A DNA stretch of 64,000 nt from Phoenix dactylifera. Taxonomy: Eukaryota > Streptophyta > Magnoliopsida > Arecales > Arecaceae. This document shows, in pieces, positions 21,290-34,039 of this stretch. Under the pieces are notes generated by a model. That model saw only the letters and a program-made list of their open reading frames with translations. It was not told where the DNA came from and did no database searches. The stretch lies in assembly GCF_009389715.1 (NCBI RefSeq), contig NC_052401.1:2654843-2718842 (forward strand), read 5' to 3'. The position numbers were made by a program, and so were the translations under genes. Numbering within the stretch: the first letter of the stretch is position 1; the number at the start of each line of letters is the position of its first letter.

Positions 21290-24200
21290 ATGGATCTCCA
21301 CGCCTCCCAATCCGACCTCTCGCTAGGGTTCCACCGCCCCCACGGGGCTGCGCCGCCCTGCGGTCCGGTGGCCGATGATTCCGTCGTCCTCCAGATCGAA
21401 CCCAGCCTCCGAGACCCCTCCGAGACCCCTCGGTCTATCCCCCTCCAGCTGCTGGACGAGCAGTCGGAGAATCTCGGTGACGTTTCCTCCGTCGGGGCCA
21501 TCGATCCCGACGAGTCCGAAGACGAGCAGCGGGAGGAGGAATTCAGTATCTTGGGGTACCCGATGTGCTTCAAGAGGCATCGGAGGGGGGAGTCTTCGTC
21601 TTCTTGCTCGTCGACGTCGCTCCACCCTTCAAAGAGGGCTGCCGCGGGGCCGGACCTCGAGTCTCGGCGGGCCACCGTCCGGGCCTGGGGGGACCAGCCT
21701 CTCTCCGCTGCGGATCCAGACGTGTTTGAGATCATGGAGAAGGAGAGGATGCGGCAGGTCCGGGGGATCGAGCTCATCGCCTCGGAGAATTTCGTGTGCC
21801 GCGCCGTGCTTGAGGCTCTGGGCAGCCACCTAACCAACAAGTACTCCGAGGGGCTGCCCGGCGCTCGGTACTACTGTGGGAACCAGTATATTGATCAAAT
21901 TGAGCGGCTTTGCTACGATCGTGCCCTAGCCGCCTTCAGCCTTGATCCGGAGAGCTGGGGTGTAAACGTCCAGCCATACTCATGTACCTCTGCTAACTTC
22001 GCGGTGTACACAGGGCTGTTGCTCCCGAAGGATCGAATCATGGGGTTGGATTCACCTTCAGGTGGGCATGTGAGCCATGGCTACTATACACCCAGTGGGA
22101 AGAAGATATCAGGGGCCTCGATATTCTTTGAGAGCTTGTCATATAAGGTGAATCCTCACACAGGGTATATTGACTATGATAAGCTTGAGGAGAGGGCGAT
22201 GGATTACCGTCCGAAAATACTGATCTGTGGAGGGAGTTCTTACCCAAGGGAGTGGGACTATGGTCGGCTTAGGAAGATTGCGGATAAGTGTGGGGCGGTG
22301 TTGATGTGTGATATGGCTCATATTAGTGGGCTTGTGGCAGCCAAGGTGAATAATTTTCTCTGAAAAAATATTTTCTTCTTATATAATTTTCCGGTCGGTT
22401 CATTGCTTAGTGTTGTTTATTAGCTTAGATAAAGTTTTTGACTTTCATGTTAGCAGTATGCAATTTGCTCTATCTCTCTGTGCATATATATCGGGATAAT
22501 TACCCTTTGTGTCATGAAATAAGGGTAAGCAGAATTTGTCTTCATGTGCATGCTAGTCTTAGATTTGATGGATATGGAGGCTTATGTTATGAGTTCTCAA
22601 ATGTTTGCCTAGATATGCATGAAGCTTTGATACCTAATTTTAGCTTCAAACCTCTCGGTATAAAGCCTATATATGGGAAAAAGAGGATTCTGTATTACCA
22701 TATTTTTTGTGCTTTCTGATGGAAGTCAGTAAAGACCAGTTGGAGTCCTCTTTTGTAATTTTTGGGTGTCTGTATGTGTAAGGTTTGCTCGACTTAAAAA
22801 ATAAGGAATAAATGGACTATCAATGGAATTGACAGCATTGGCACTTTAAACATTAAATATCTGTAAGGAAAGGCAACAATCTAGAGTGAAAAATCATTAA
22901 GGAAGAGCCTAATTTGTCATGAGAGAAGGTATTCAATTTAAAGGTGTATAATTTCTGTGGAAAAGTAAAAAGTGTTGGGATGAAACGGTCTTTGGCAATG
23001 CTCTAGCTTAATTATGATGGAAACCTTTTGGGTATTCCATTGTGATCCAGTGCTAAGTGCATGATTGTCAGATGTCTAACATTTATAACTTTGTGAATCA
23101 TAAGCTTGGATACTGACAGTAACAGTTATAAGTGTAGCAATGTAGTGTATCTTGCAAGGTTTATATGGATAATGTTGGTTAGATAAAGTATTAGGCCACA
23201 AAAGTGAAACAAAAGTTGGACAAAAAAACTGAAGACATGGATAAGCAATTTTGAAAATGAAAAGATAAAATCAGATCAGAATATTAAAACATGCAGTAAG
23301 ACTTAGGACTCGTTTGGTTTGTGGGAAAATTTTTTTCTCACCAAAATATTTTTTCTGGAAAGCTGATTTCTGGGAATATGATGTCTGAAAAAATGATTTT
23401 GGCATGTTTGGTTGATCATGGGAAAGTGGTACATTTCAGTGTAGCTTAGTTTTGGTTGAGTATCTACTTTTTAGAAAGTTATGTGAAATATCTATTATAC
23501 CCTTAATAAAGGGAAAGACCTTATCCATTGATTTTGATAGCTTAAGGGTAGTTTTGGAAAAAAAAGATCATAATTTTCAACCAGTGGAAAAGTGGTTTTT
23601 CTATGTTCCTTATAGATTTTTCTTTTTCATGAAATATGAAAATCTTATTCCATGGGAATGCTACTTTTCCATCTCTCTCTTTTGAAAACTTCAACCAAAC
23701 AAGAGGTCTTTCTTTGTTTTCCCGCTGACCACATTTTCCCCTTTCTTTAACCAAACGAGTCCTTAGTCCATCAAAATCCTCGAAATATTTACATAGGTCA
23801 TTATTGTACAATTTACAATATTCTTTTATATGCTGCAGTAAAACCTTGAAGATATGTGTTGTTTTATCCTTGTCAAATAGGCGAAAATAAAGTGGTAACA
23901 TTTGTAGAAACATGACTCACAATGCAATGATTTGGTACCATTAATCTGTTGGCTGGGCTTACAGAAAACAGCATTTCCAGTTAAGCATCTCTTGAATGTG
24001 TTGATACTTATTTTTCGGTAGTCCTTTCCCATTTAACGATGTAACGAAGAGTGGAATGTTGCTGTTAGGTTTAGATATTTACCATTTTTAAGAATTAGGT
24101 AAACTTGATGACCGGATTCGGTGGGAACGAACTATCATTCATTCAAGGTACTGGAAAGAATTTAATCGTTTATCTTTTACTCTTTTTTTTACCATAGGTT

Positions 24201-27200
24201 GCAAGGTAATGGTTGCAAACTTTGGTTCCAATTTTTTCATCTGTTCATTATGAGAGCTTTTGGAATGTGCATTCTGTCTAAAATGAAGTTGTTAATATGC
24301 TGCCCATTATTAATTTTTGAAATGGCAATGGTTTTATTCCCTTTTTTTATTAGATAATTATTATTTTATTCATTGTTCATACTTTTTTTGGGCTAGAGTC
24401 TGCTTTGCTCAATGTATATCTCATTAGTATTGAATGGTGGAGAAAAAACTCAGTTTGTATATGCATACCATCATTATTAATTGTGTTTTGCAGGAATGCC
24501 TTAGCCCATTTGATTTTTGCGATATTGTTACATCCACAACTCACAAAAGCCTTCGAGGTCCTAGGGGTGGTATAATCTTTTTCAGAAAAGGAAGAAAGTT
24601 GAGGAAGCTGGGACAGCAGGGACTTTCCCTTGGTCAAACAGATGAAGCCGAGCAGTACGATTTTGAAGATAGGATAAATTTCTCTGTTTTCCCATCACTT
24701 CAGGGGGGACCTCACAATAACCATATAGCTGCTTTGGCTATAGCTTTAAAGCAAGTAGCTGCACCTGAGTATAAAGCATATATTCAACAGGTTAAGAAAA
24801 ATGCTCAAGCATTAGCTTCTGCTTTGCTGAGAAGAAATTGCAGATTAGTCACTGGGGGTACAGACAATCATTTGCTACTTTGGGATCTAAGAACATTTGG
24901 GTTAACAGGTATTTAGAACTCTGGACAGTTTTTCTGCTTTTCTAGCATGGTACTGTTTGCTCGAGCATGTTAGCAAACTCCAAAGGGACCTTTTGTCCTG
25001 AATTTTGATATGTTAAATCGTATTTTGAAAAATTACAATGGCATGATTAGCTGAGTCTTTAAGTTCTCTCTTAGCAAATGGAGGAGAAGCAATGCATTCT
25101 TTAAATTACTAATCACATTGCAGTTTGTATTGATCTTCAGACCTTCCCCTTTTTATTGTGCCCTCTCACTGTCTTTGTGTTTTCTGTTTTTACCTTCAGG
25201 TGGCCATTTTTTTTCTTTACTACGTTTGTCTGGTTTATTCCGTATAAGTTATAAATGCTGAATAATTTTGCAATGATAAATTTTGAGAGTGTTCTACAAA
25301 CTGTTACCCTGTATGCTAAAGAAAAAAGGGGAGGGTTGGAGGCCATAGGTACTTGCTTCTTTTTTATGATGTTGCTGGAAAGGCTGTTCACCTTTACTTC
25401 TTGTTTTAGGGCCTCTAACTAGAAGGTATACAAACTTGTTAAGGAAGGGTTGGTGGAATTCCTAAAATGCGGTGACATCTTTGTTGTTGTAACATCTTCC
25501 TGACAAGAAAGGGGAGTTGGAAATTTTATTTTGGTTAAGGTTTGGAATTGAACCTAGCTTATTCACTAAAGACTGCGTAACACCATCCTATGCTGCTGTT
25601 TTTCAAATGTTCACAATAGCTTCAAGCGGTTAGGTAATACAAAAGCTGAACCAGGTTAGCTACTTCCACTAATTCTTGAAATATAGATTCTTAAATATAA
25701 ATAGTTATTTGATATAATCTAAGAAAAGTGTGAGGATTGTTTGATCATATCTGAAACTATGCGTTCCAATTATATGGTTGCTAACAACAGCCTTTCTTAA
25801 ATTAATTTCTTAAGTTCTCTGTAATGATTCAGTCATAGAGAATGTCATGTGCTGCTTTATTTTTAACCATCATGTCTGGAGGATAGGTTTTGGTACTATG
25901 CAGTGTAATATGCAAGTAAGCATGTCGGATGCCTTTGGAAGATAAATTGCAGGTGGTGGGTAACGATTGCCCAAGCCTTACCAACATGGAAGGATTGTTA
26001 ACATTTAGTGGAGCAGTAATCAACTGTAACCCAGTTAAGATTATGGTGACACAGATAATTGGAGCTTTTAACTGTAAGAGGTTAGGTTTCATGGATGTGA
26101 AATTTATCGATATAATTAACAGCACAAACATGGGACAATAGGAATGAGGTCTTATTGGAGGATTGCAGATATAGGAAAACCAAAGTTGGCAATATATTTG
26201 TTTCACCAATCAATATAAAAGTACAGGTTTGGTGAGATTGCAGGGCAAAATATTAGGACAGGTTTTGAGCTAGTTGTGGAATAGGAAGTGACGAGGTTTT
26301 GGAAGTGCTAGTATCTTGGATCTAAGCAGGTAACCCGCACTTCAAAGTTGAGGGAGGCGATGATGACAAAGTTTATGGGGGGGGGGGGGGGGGGAAGCAA
26401 AAGAGAGTCTGGCTTGACCCTGCAGATTTAAAGCATCATTTGGGAGGCCAGAGGGAGGAAAGAAGTTATTGGCCTATGGTTATTGTTAACTAGGAGGAAG
26501 ACCATGGCCATTAAAGTCATCTATCGCGAGCAACAATCAGTGGCTACATTCTTGTATTTCAACTTCTGGTTTTTTTGGGCCTGCACTAAGAGTTTAACTT
26601 GCTGCTGAGTCCTTAATCATGACCATTGCCTTATATATCCATCGGGATAAAAGTGTAGACTTGGTTAGTTCATTTGTGTTCGATAAGGGCATAGCGGTCA
26701 AATAGCTTAGGCTACTCTGGCCGATAGACTATATAGTCTTGGCAGTCACCCAGGTGACAGACTTGGTACAAATTTACTTGATCATTCTTTGATTCAAGTA
26801 ATTCATTTTCACTATTAGAGTTTTGAAATACATCAACACGTTTAACATTTTAACATGCCTTGAGGTATGCGTTGTGAACATAAACATAAAGTCTCCTTCA
26901 AGTTATATTGTAATTTGTTATGCTTTTACTAAATTTATAATAAATATAATAGAAGTTAATAACATATTATTGTTGTTGTTTTAGCTCGATGGTGGAGTTT
27001 GTCTAGCTTCCTTTGTCATTTGTCTTGCTAGATATGGAGTTGTGATTGTTGAATGAAAGATCTTTTTGCAGTTACTTGTTTAACACCTAAATTTAAGTTA
27101 ATTTGTTGTTTTAACATTATAACGTCTAAAGTTTCTCAGTCCTTTCTTAGTATATATGTCACATAAGAAAAAGATTGCAAGGGAATACTTATACTGTATA

Positions 27201-27225
27201 TATGTGTACATATACATACATACAT

Positions 27226-27265
<40 letters not shown>

Positions 27266-27516
27266 ATGTATGTATGTATATGTATATGTATGTATATGTA
27301 TATGTGTGTGTATATATATATATGAATTATAGTTTTATGTATATACACATATATGTACATATGCGTGCTATGTGTTTTTCACCTATATTTATATGTAAAA
27401 CTAATGTTACCCTTGGTACATATGCATTCATATATAGTACATGTTTATACATATATCTATATAATTTGATATTCTTGCATTTGCATATGTATGGATATAT
27501 GAATCTTTGTGCGTAC

Positions 27517-27551
<35 letters not shown>

Positions 27552-29054
27552 TGATGGTCCAGGTGAGGTTCGCCTTGGTGTTCAGAGGTCTATTTGTCAC
27601 CTAGGCAACCACCTGTAAGAACTATGGATAAGGGTCTGTTAGTATTTAATCAATCTGCTAGAAACTTTACGGGTGTCTTGAGGGGGAAAACAAAATGTGG
27701 CTTGTCGTATACGGAATTACTTGGAAATGGTCTCATTATATGTTACTCCTGCATGTTTGATGGTGAGAAGAGGGAGTATTATTTCCTATGCCAATTTTAA
27801 GTGGGAAAGATAAGAATACTAATTTAAGATTAAGATCTTTGGGGCTTGCATGGAAGGCTAGCATCTTTCATCAAAGAAATTAAAACTGATGGTTGTTAGT
27901 TATGGTATAATAAATCACCTCTCCTGTCTTTTGGGTACTTGCATGTTGTTTAGAAAATTGTGACACCACAACCTTCTGGTGAGTCTTGAACATACCGGGT
28001 TAACTTGCACTCCATGGACCTAGCCCTGCCGTTTGATGAGGCTTGGCCTAGCATAATTGCTAGTGGATCGGGCATGGAATGAATAACGGTCTGTGAATTT
28101 TGATAGTGATTTTCCTACTATTGAGCCTAATAGCCCCATAAGGATATTATAACATATGATGCATATAACTAAATACTCATCATTAAATTACCAAGTACAT
28201 TTAGAATATGAAAGTTTTTTGTTTGTGTTGTCCTCACAACCAAGATCAAGACTATTTCAACACAGAATATGTGGTCAGTTTGGGAGTTTTCAATTTTTGA
28301 CCTTTTCCCATTATTTGCTTTTGCTTTGCGCCCCACTCATAACACAGACAAAAACAAATTAGGAAAATTAAGAAATTCTTGACTTCCAGAAATTTAATGA
28401 TGTTCATTGCACAGTGTTGCACCACAGGCCACATCAGGATCCGCATTCTCTGAAGATCATTTTTTGTGTACGAAGCTTATTTTTCAAGCTATAAGTCATA
28501 ATTTATGTAATGCACTCTGCAGAGAACTTAGGCATTTCTTCTTCCTAATTATCTTATCTTGGCCAGGTAAAAAGTTTGAAAAAGGTTTGTGAGGCTCTGT
28601 CACATGACACTAAATAAAACCCCATCTTTGGCGATAAATGGTGCCATCTCTCCTGCAGGAGTGAGAATAGGTAAGCTCTCATAAGTTTGTGTGTGTTTGT
28701 GTGCACATGCATGATGTATTTACTTTTGTGTGTGTGCATGCATGTGTGCGTGCATGTGCGAATATCAAATTTACAGTTGTCAGCCTGTTGGAAGATCAAT
28801 AGCCACTAATTTGGTTTTGCTATCAAAAGGCACCCCTGCATGACTACAAGAGGTTGTCTAGAGGGGATTTTGAAATGATTGCTGAGTTTCTTGTGAGGGC
28901 TGCACAGATAGCAAGTAAACCGTGCAAAGAGAACATGGGAAGTTGCAAAAGGAGTTTCTCAAGGGTCTTCAGAGCAATAGAGATGTTATCGAGCTTCGTA
29001 ACTGTGTTGCAGGCCTTCGCTTCACAGTTTGCCATGCCAGGTTCGGATGTGTAG
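21290..29054 (+). CDS. Serine hydroxymethyltransferase, SHMT6/7 type
   Basis: Interconverts serine plus tetrahydrofolate with glycine plus methylene-tetrahydrofolate, using PLP. Exons: 21290-22345, 24494-24908, 28567-28670 and 28830-29054. A 130-residue N-terminal extension ([14 protein letters not shown], acidic stretch, [12 protein letters not shown]) marks the SHM6/SHM7 branch, thought to be nuclear or cytosolic. The catalytic part has [47 protein letters not shown] and the PLP-lysine motif [12 protein letters not shown] (Lys370). Exons 1 and 2 (1471 bases) are intact. Exons 3 and 4 keep recognisable sequence ending [12 protein letters not shown], but need about seven small frame changes: near 28581 (+1), 28595 (+1), 28621 (-1), 28636 (+1), 28840 (-1), 28917 (+2) and 29013 (+1). 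Splice sites are kept. The SHM7-type proteins may have weak SHMT activity; SHM7 of Arabidopsis has been linked to sulfur metabolism and methylation. Confidence 0.88.
23306..23762. mobile_element. TIR MITE, family 1 copy 1 (in SHMT intron 1)
   Basis: Starts GGACTCGTTTGGTT and ends AACCAAACGAGTCC, a 14-base terminal inverted repeat. It is flanked on both sides by TTA (23303-23305 and 23763-23765), the target duplication of PIF/Harbinger elements. At 457 bases without coding frame it is a non-autonomous MITE. A second copy in inverse orientation lies at 58203-58669. Confidence 0.85.
26377..26394. repeat. Run of 18 G
   Basis: An uninterrupted run of 18 G within SHMT intron 2 (24909-28566). Such runs are rare in plant DNA and are error-prone in sequencing; it lies 2.2 kb before the exons with indels. 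Otherwise the intron shows no gene. Confidence 0.9.
27190..27550. repeat. TA/TG/TACA microsatellite cluster
   Basis: Alternating purine-pyrimidine DNA: TATATG and TACATA words at 27193-27370 and a TA run at 27520-27548, in SHMT intron 2. The frames that cross it are repeat artefacts. A shorter TG/CATG-rich tract lies in intron 3 at 28686-28760. Confidence 0.9.
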
Positions 29055-29325
29055 GTGGAAGACAACCTGCTGATCATCCTTGCCTACATACATACATATA
29101 TATAGTAAAAAGAGATGGTAACAGTCCTAAATTCCTTGCCACACCCCTTGTGCTTTCCTATATCATGGTAAATTTAGGCTCTTCATTATCGAATCTGTTT
29201 CATCAAATATGCATGTTGCCGTATAAATTTTGAAACCTGCCATATCGCCCTGTGCTCTCCTACATCAGTTTTATGTTATTTATCCAACTGAATGAAACGC
29301 TGCTTTCCATGCTGTGCCCTATACC

Positions 29326-30301
29326 CAGTGCCGGCCCGAGCGTTAGGCGACCGAGGCGGTCGCCTAAGGCCTCAGGCCAATGGAGGGCCTCCGGGAGGCG
29401 TGACCAAAAGGAAGCAAAGGCCCCATGTGAAAACAGGAACAGGAGCTCCCCCTTGATGGAAGGCTACGAGTCTTCCCCCTTGATGGAAGGGAGGTGGAGA
29501 GTTTCCTGGCCTGCAGAGAGGCAATTTGGAAGTTGGGGACAGTAGTTTTGTTTTGGGTGGGAGAGAGAGAGAGGAGGAGGAGGGATTTGGGTTGGCTTGA
29601 TACACGCCCTGAAGCCACTCTTATCTTCATCCCTTCTCTTTTTTGGTTTTTAGTCTTGGTTTTCCTTCCCTCACATTACTCCTGATCCAGCTGGGCCATC
29701 GGGAAGAAAGATAGAGGGATTGGAGATGGACTTCTTGAGTTCTTGGAGGGTGGAGATTCTTTTAATTTTCTCCTCTGGGTTTCTTCTCCCCTCTTGGTGG
29801 TAGAGAGAGAAAAGGAGGGAGGGGGTTGAATGGCTGCTGTGCTGTGATGTTGCAGTTGCTGCTTGGGTACTCACTTGAAGGGGAGATGGTGGGACGGGAC
29901 TTTATTAATTAGATGGAGTGAATTTCCCATAATGCCCCTACTTTCTCTTATAGAGAGGCTTCTTTCGGACAAATTCTTTTCTTTACCTTGACCATGAAGT
30001 GCCACGAGGATGACATGGTAAACAGTATTGCCCAGCATTTATCTCAATTATTTAATCAATTTTATGGCCCGGCAATTACATTTCTGTGTTTCCATTCAAA
30101 AATTATATTAAACTGAAAAAACTTTTTGCTACTTTTGTTAGATTCATGTATCTTGTTGAAATAGTATACTTGATAGCTATCTATTTTCATATTATTTTTT
30201 TAAATATTTTATCATTTATTAAACAAAAATTTATTATTAAAAAAAAAGGCCTCATTTCATTGGATTCGCCTTAGGCCCCCAAATATATCGGGCCGCCCCT
30301 G
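29326..30301. mobile_element. Non-autonomous TIR transposon, 976 bp
   Basis: Left end CAGTGCCGGCCCGAGCG and right end CGGGCCGCCCCTG form imperfect terminal inverted repeats (CAGxGxCGGCCCGA). A perfect 9-base duplication CCCTATACC flanks it at 29317-29325 and 30302-30310. Next to the left end, GGCGACCGAGGCGGTCGCC makes a sub-terminal hairpin, and GCCTAAGGCC near 29363 is matched by GCCTTAGGCC near 30269. No transposase frame is visible. TIR sequence fits hAT; 9-base duplication fits Mutator better. If one base is shared with the end, an 8-base hAT duplication is also possible. Confidence 0.8.
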
Positions 30302-30857
30302 CCCTATACCTTCTGTAACAATATGAGATTGCTCCAACCTCGCTGTCAATTTTGTTCCAACCTGCATAGTATGGGTTGAAATTCTGGTCCAAGTTGCTAT
30401 ATGCTTACGTCCTTTTCCTATTGTGTGATCATGCCAAAGAAGCTATTTTTGTGCGGTCATGTTTTTTTTTTTTTTTGCCCCTTCAGTGAGCTGGGCTGTG
30501 TGATCTGGTGCAAAGTGTGGAAACAATGATATTTTTGCATGTTCGACCATGCAAACATTTATTGCAAGATCTTTTTATGGCGTTGCGGTAAACATCAGTT
30601 TTGTTGCCATGCATGCGGACTTTGGGTTTCTTGTGCTGTGATTACAAATAAGGTTACGCAATTATCGCTCTGATGGCTGCACGGGCTCCTAAGGTCACCA
30701 AGCTAGACCAAAAAACAGGGTCTGTTTTGGCTTAATTATACATCCTGTGCTTGTTTTGCACAGGTTTCATCCATAGGCTCTAGAAAAATATCTACTATCA
30801 TTAAGGTTCGAAATTTCGACCACAATAGATTCAAATTTGATTGAAATATACAGTCTA

Positions 30858-31581
30858 GGGCTCCATTTAGGAAAGCGGCTCCATTTAGGAAAGCTTTAAG
30901 AGGGCTAAAAAGTACTAAAGCACTTTTAGATGAAATAGGGATGTTTGGTAAAATTTTCGAAAAGATATTTTAGCTTTTATAGAAAGCTAAAATATTTTTT
31001 TAAGAAAAGCTTCATTTTGGAGTTTTTCGGAAAAATACTTTTAGGTTCAGTCGAAAAGCTATTTTTTTAACTAAAACATCCGTGGTAAAATATAACAATT
31101 ACACAAAATATTTTTTTAATAATTGTTTAACCAATTTTATCACCTAGAAAATTTGTTATATTATAAAAAAATTAAATATACGCTAATAATTATAATATTT
31201 TATATTTTTATTATTAGATTATATTATAATATTATATTATATTATAATTTAAATAATTTAATATTATATTAATTATTATGCTATAGTATATAATATTATA
31301 TTATTATATGATAATAATATTATATTATATTGTAGTAATATTATACTATATCATATATTTATGTATTAATATATATTATATTTTATTATGCTCTGCTGTA
31401 TTAATACTATGCAATGCTTTTATGATCATTTTGTTATACCAAAAGTACTTTCTCAAATTATTTACCAAACACATGTTAAAGTAGCACAACACATTAGAAA
31501 TATAGTTAGCAAATAACAAATATCCTTTTATGAATCTCTACTTTCAAAAACCTATTGCCCATAGCTCTCCCAAACGGGAGC
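30858..31581. mobile_element. Tourist-like MITE, 724 bp
   Basis: Ends GGGCTCCATTTAGGA and TCCCAAACGGGAGC are imperfect terminal inverted repeats; the trinucleotide CTA flanks both sides (30855-30857, 31582-31584). The core is very AT-rich. The left end is locally duplicated (GGCTCCATTTAGGAAAGC twice in a row). Right half is related to the relic at 2731-3370. Confidence 0.65.
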
Positions 31582-32287
31582 CTAAGTACCTCTCAAGCAT
31601 CTTAATAGATTTTAGTTTGATTTCCACCAAAACTAACCAAATTGTTATTTTTATTTTTTTTGAAAATGTATAACACTTTCGAAAATTCTTGTAAATCTTC
31701 CCATCACTTTTTTTTTCCCCTTGGATGCAAAATCTCAATTCTTGGAAAACTACAGCCATAAGAATCAGTTTAACTAATATTTACAACAAAAAATAACTCC
31801 TTAACATATGCTGCATGCAGTATCGGAAACAGAACAGACATGGCAGTGCAATCTGAATGGTTGCTTCTCCTCCCAAAACAAAATCTGGGAAGCAATTGAA
31901 CAGAGATTTATGATACGAACGGGCATCAGGCTTGATAGATGCCTCCGTCCTATAATATGTCTAGGTAACTAGCTTGGGAACCACATCCATGGCCATGACA
32001 TATGATTGCCGAGCCCAGATTGCTGTATGCTATGATATGTCTCGGTAACTAAGGCGCCTGGCTTGGGAACCACAACCATGGTAACGATATATGATGCCAA
32101 GCATGCATTGCATCATGCATGAGACATCAAACATCTCGATGAATCTGAGATCCGACGCCCAAACTTTCGCAGCAGCAAATCGCATATATTCCTCATACAT
32201 CGGACAAGCACCAATTCTGTAATTTTCTGAAACAGCCCACAAGGCAACCTGTCCATGCTGTTTTCATGTATACGAATGAAACGCGAG

Positions 32288-32600
32288 GGTGACTCGGTGA
32301 CGGTTATTGGATGGATTCTGCAGATGTCAGATGGGGTTGGGGATTATCACCCACTGTTGAGAAACATTCGGGTCATGTTGGGTGATGAGATGGCTATCCA
32401 GACGAAGCATGTGTTCAGGGAGACAAATGGGGCTGCGGAGTGAGTGGCTTTCTTTATCACCAACCATTTAGGAGACCATCTATGGGTGAAAAAGGCGGAG
32501 GCGCCTAGTGCTCTCCGCAATATTCTGTTTTTTGACTTTCTTGGTTGTATTCGTACACATTATGTAAAATTCTTCTGTTTCAGTAAAAAAAATAAAATAA
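32288..32600 (+). mobile_element. 5'-truncated LINE, RNase H end
   Basis: The frame DYHPLLRNIRVML...TKHVFRETNGAAE, then after a stop VAFFITNHLGDHLW, matches the last part of the RNase H domain of plant L1 LINEs (HVxRExNxxAD). It ends in an A-rich tail near 32586-32600. Direct repeats flank it: AATGAAACGCGAG (32275-32287) and AATGAAATGCGAG (32601-32613). Only the last 313 bases were inserted, as usual for target-primed reverse transcription. Confidence 0.8.
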
Positions 32601-32613
32601 AATGAAATGCGAG

Positions 32614-33489
32614 TATTTAATAGAACAAGTTAATTTGGCCAAAATTTCATACCTTTCCTCGTTTGCAGTGAATCAGGATGATTACTTATATCTGAGACAC
32701 CAGCAAAAGAAAAAAAAAGGAGTTAAGCAAATGGGTTACTCAGTGCCCCAAATCAAACTATAAAAGATTGGGAGAGAAAATTAATCTGAAACTTGAATTA
32801 AACGATGCTGCTTAATTAAGTACCAAGTAAGACTCTCAGAGCTTCCATGATGGTATCCTTAGGTATGGTTACAACAGGCTCCTGCAGATGTGGAGTTTCA
32901 TAGCAAGAATCATAAAAAATGGTATTGAAGGCACATACATGAATATGGTAAATAAGCTTCTCAACTTTTCAAAATGCAGACATCAACACGCCACGAAATT
33001 TTTTTTGAAGTGGTTTTCGCTTTTCTCCTCGAAACCCCACTTCTTCAGCCTAATCTCTCCTTCAACCCCATCGCCCCCTTCTTCAGCCTAATCTCTCATT
33101 TAACCCTGTCGCCCCTACCCAACCACAGCTTCCCAAGCCTCGTCGGTCATCTCTCTGCCTGATGCCGAGCTATCCCTCATCCCTAGCCGCGTCGCTAGTT
33201 CGATCATCTCCACTTCCTTTTTCTCCCCTATTCCCTCGATTACCTCTCCGTCTGACATCAAACTCTTCTTTATCCTCAACCACATCACCAACCCCATCCC
33301 CCCTCCCTCATCGTCGGCCACATTGCCGGTCCTCATTATAGAAAAAAGAAAGCAAACCAAACATATTTTCTATTGTCAGAAGTCTGAAAAAAAAGAAATA
33401 AAATTCTTGCGTCCAATTTTTTTAAAAAGAAAAGTGTTAACCATGCCGGACGCAACTTAAGCTGGCTCCTTTCCATTTTATTAAATTTT
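32614..33489. other. Spacer with CT-rich block
   Basis: A CT-rich block at 33000-33330 contains two adjoining copies of a roughly 37-base unit (TTCTTCAGCCTAATCTCTC at 33044 and again at 33081). Neither strand gives a recognisable protein. The flanks are AT-rich. Confidence 0.5.
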
Positions 33490-34028
33490 TTTAGTAATTT
33501 TATATTTAATTATCAATTATTATATTCCTGACTCATGGTCTCGAAGGGCTTGGGCCCCTCATCCACCAGGCCGCAATGGCTACAAGCCATAAGCGCACTA
33601 GTAAACATTATAACATGCCTCTTCACCAATTCCATAAGCTTGAGCGCTTGCTTCCGCAACCCATCCAATGCTGTAGGCTCCAATTTCCATGAAACCACCT
33701 CCCATGTACCCATGCTCGAGAACATTAGATGACCATCCTTCTACACCCTGATCCTGAGTACACGTTCATTAGCGCATTCCGCACGAGGGTGGATGATCCA
33801 GTATAGTGCATGCTACATAAGCATGGATCATTTCAGGTTGCATCTTTCTCGTGAAAGAATGATTGATCTCAAAGCACTCAAAACTCTTTCATTCATCCAC
33901 CTGCATAGATCCTGAAGTGACCATTGCACGATTGAACAGTGGGTTCGCACAACGAAAAGATAATCCTTCCATCGCATAAAGGTACAACCCCTATGGACCT
34001 GCTTATCCAGTTTTAGATTATACACTCG
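33490..34028 (-). pseudogene. PPR protein pseudogene, minus strand
   Basis: Reading down the minus strand gives LDKQVHRGCTF, then LVRNALMNVYSGSG, MFSSMGTWEVVSW, RKQALKLMELVKRHV, FTSALMACSHCGLVDEG and FETMSQEYN. These are consecutive parts of a PLS-class PPR protein (QVH, NALMNVYSKCG, VVSWN, ALKLFEEM, TFTSVLMACSHCGLVDEG). Several frame changes and small losses separate the parts, so it is dead. The right end is cut by the SINE target site at 34029. Confidence 0.7.
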
Positions 34029-34039
34029 AAGAATGGTAT

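Noticed and set aside
20639-21840. Minus-strand frames of 223 and 240 codons opposite SHMT
   Set aside because: Antisense shadows of the GC-rich SHMT first exon and leader; low-complexity Gly/Arg/Ser content.
27136-27618. Tyr/Ile/Met-rich frames of 74 and 147 codons
   Set aside because: Pure translation of a TA/TG microsatellite inside SHMT intron 2.
24909-28566. Possible additional SHMT exons in the long intron 2
   Set aside because: Exon 2 ends LTG and exon 3 begins with the residues that follow directly in the family (KKFEKVCEA-like), so nothing is missing between.
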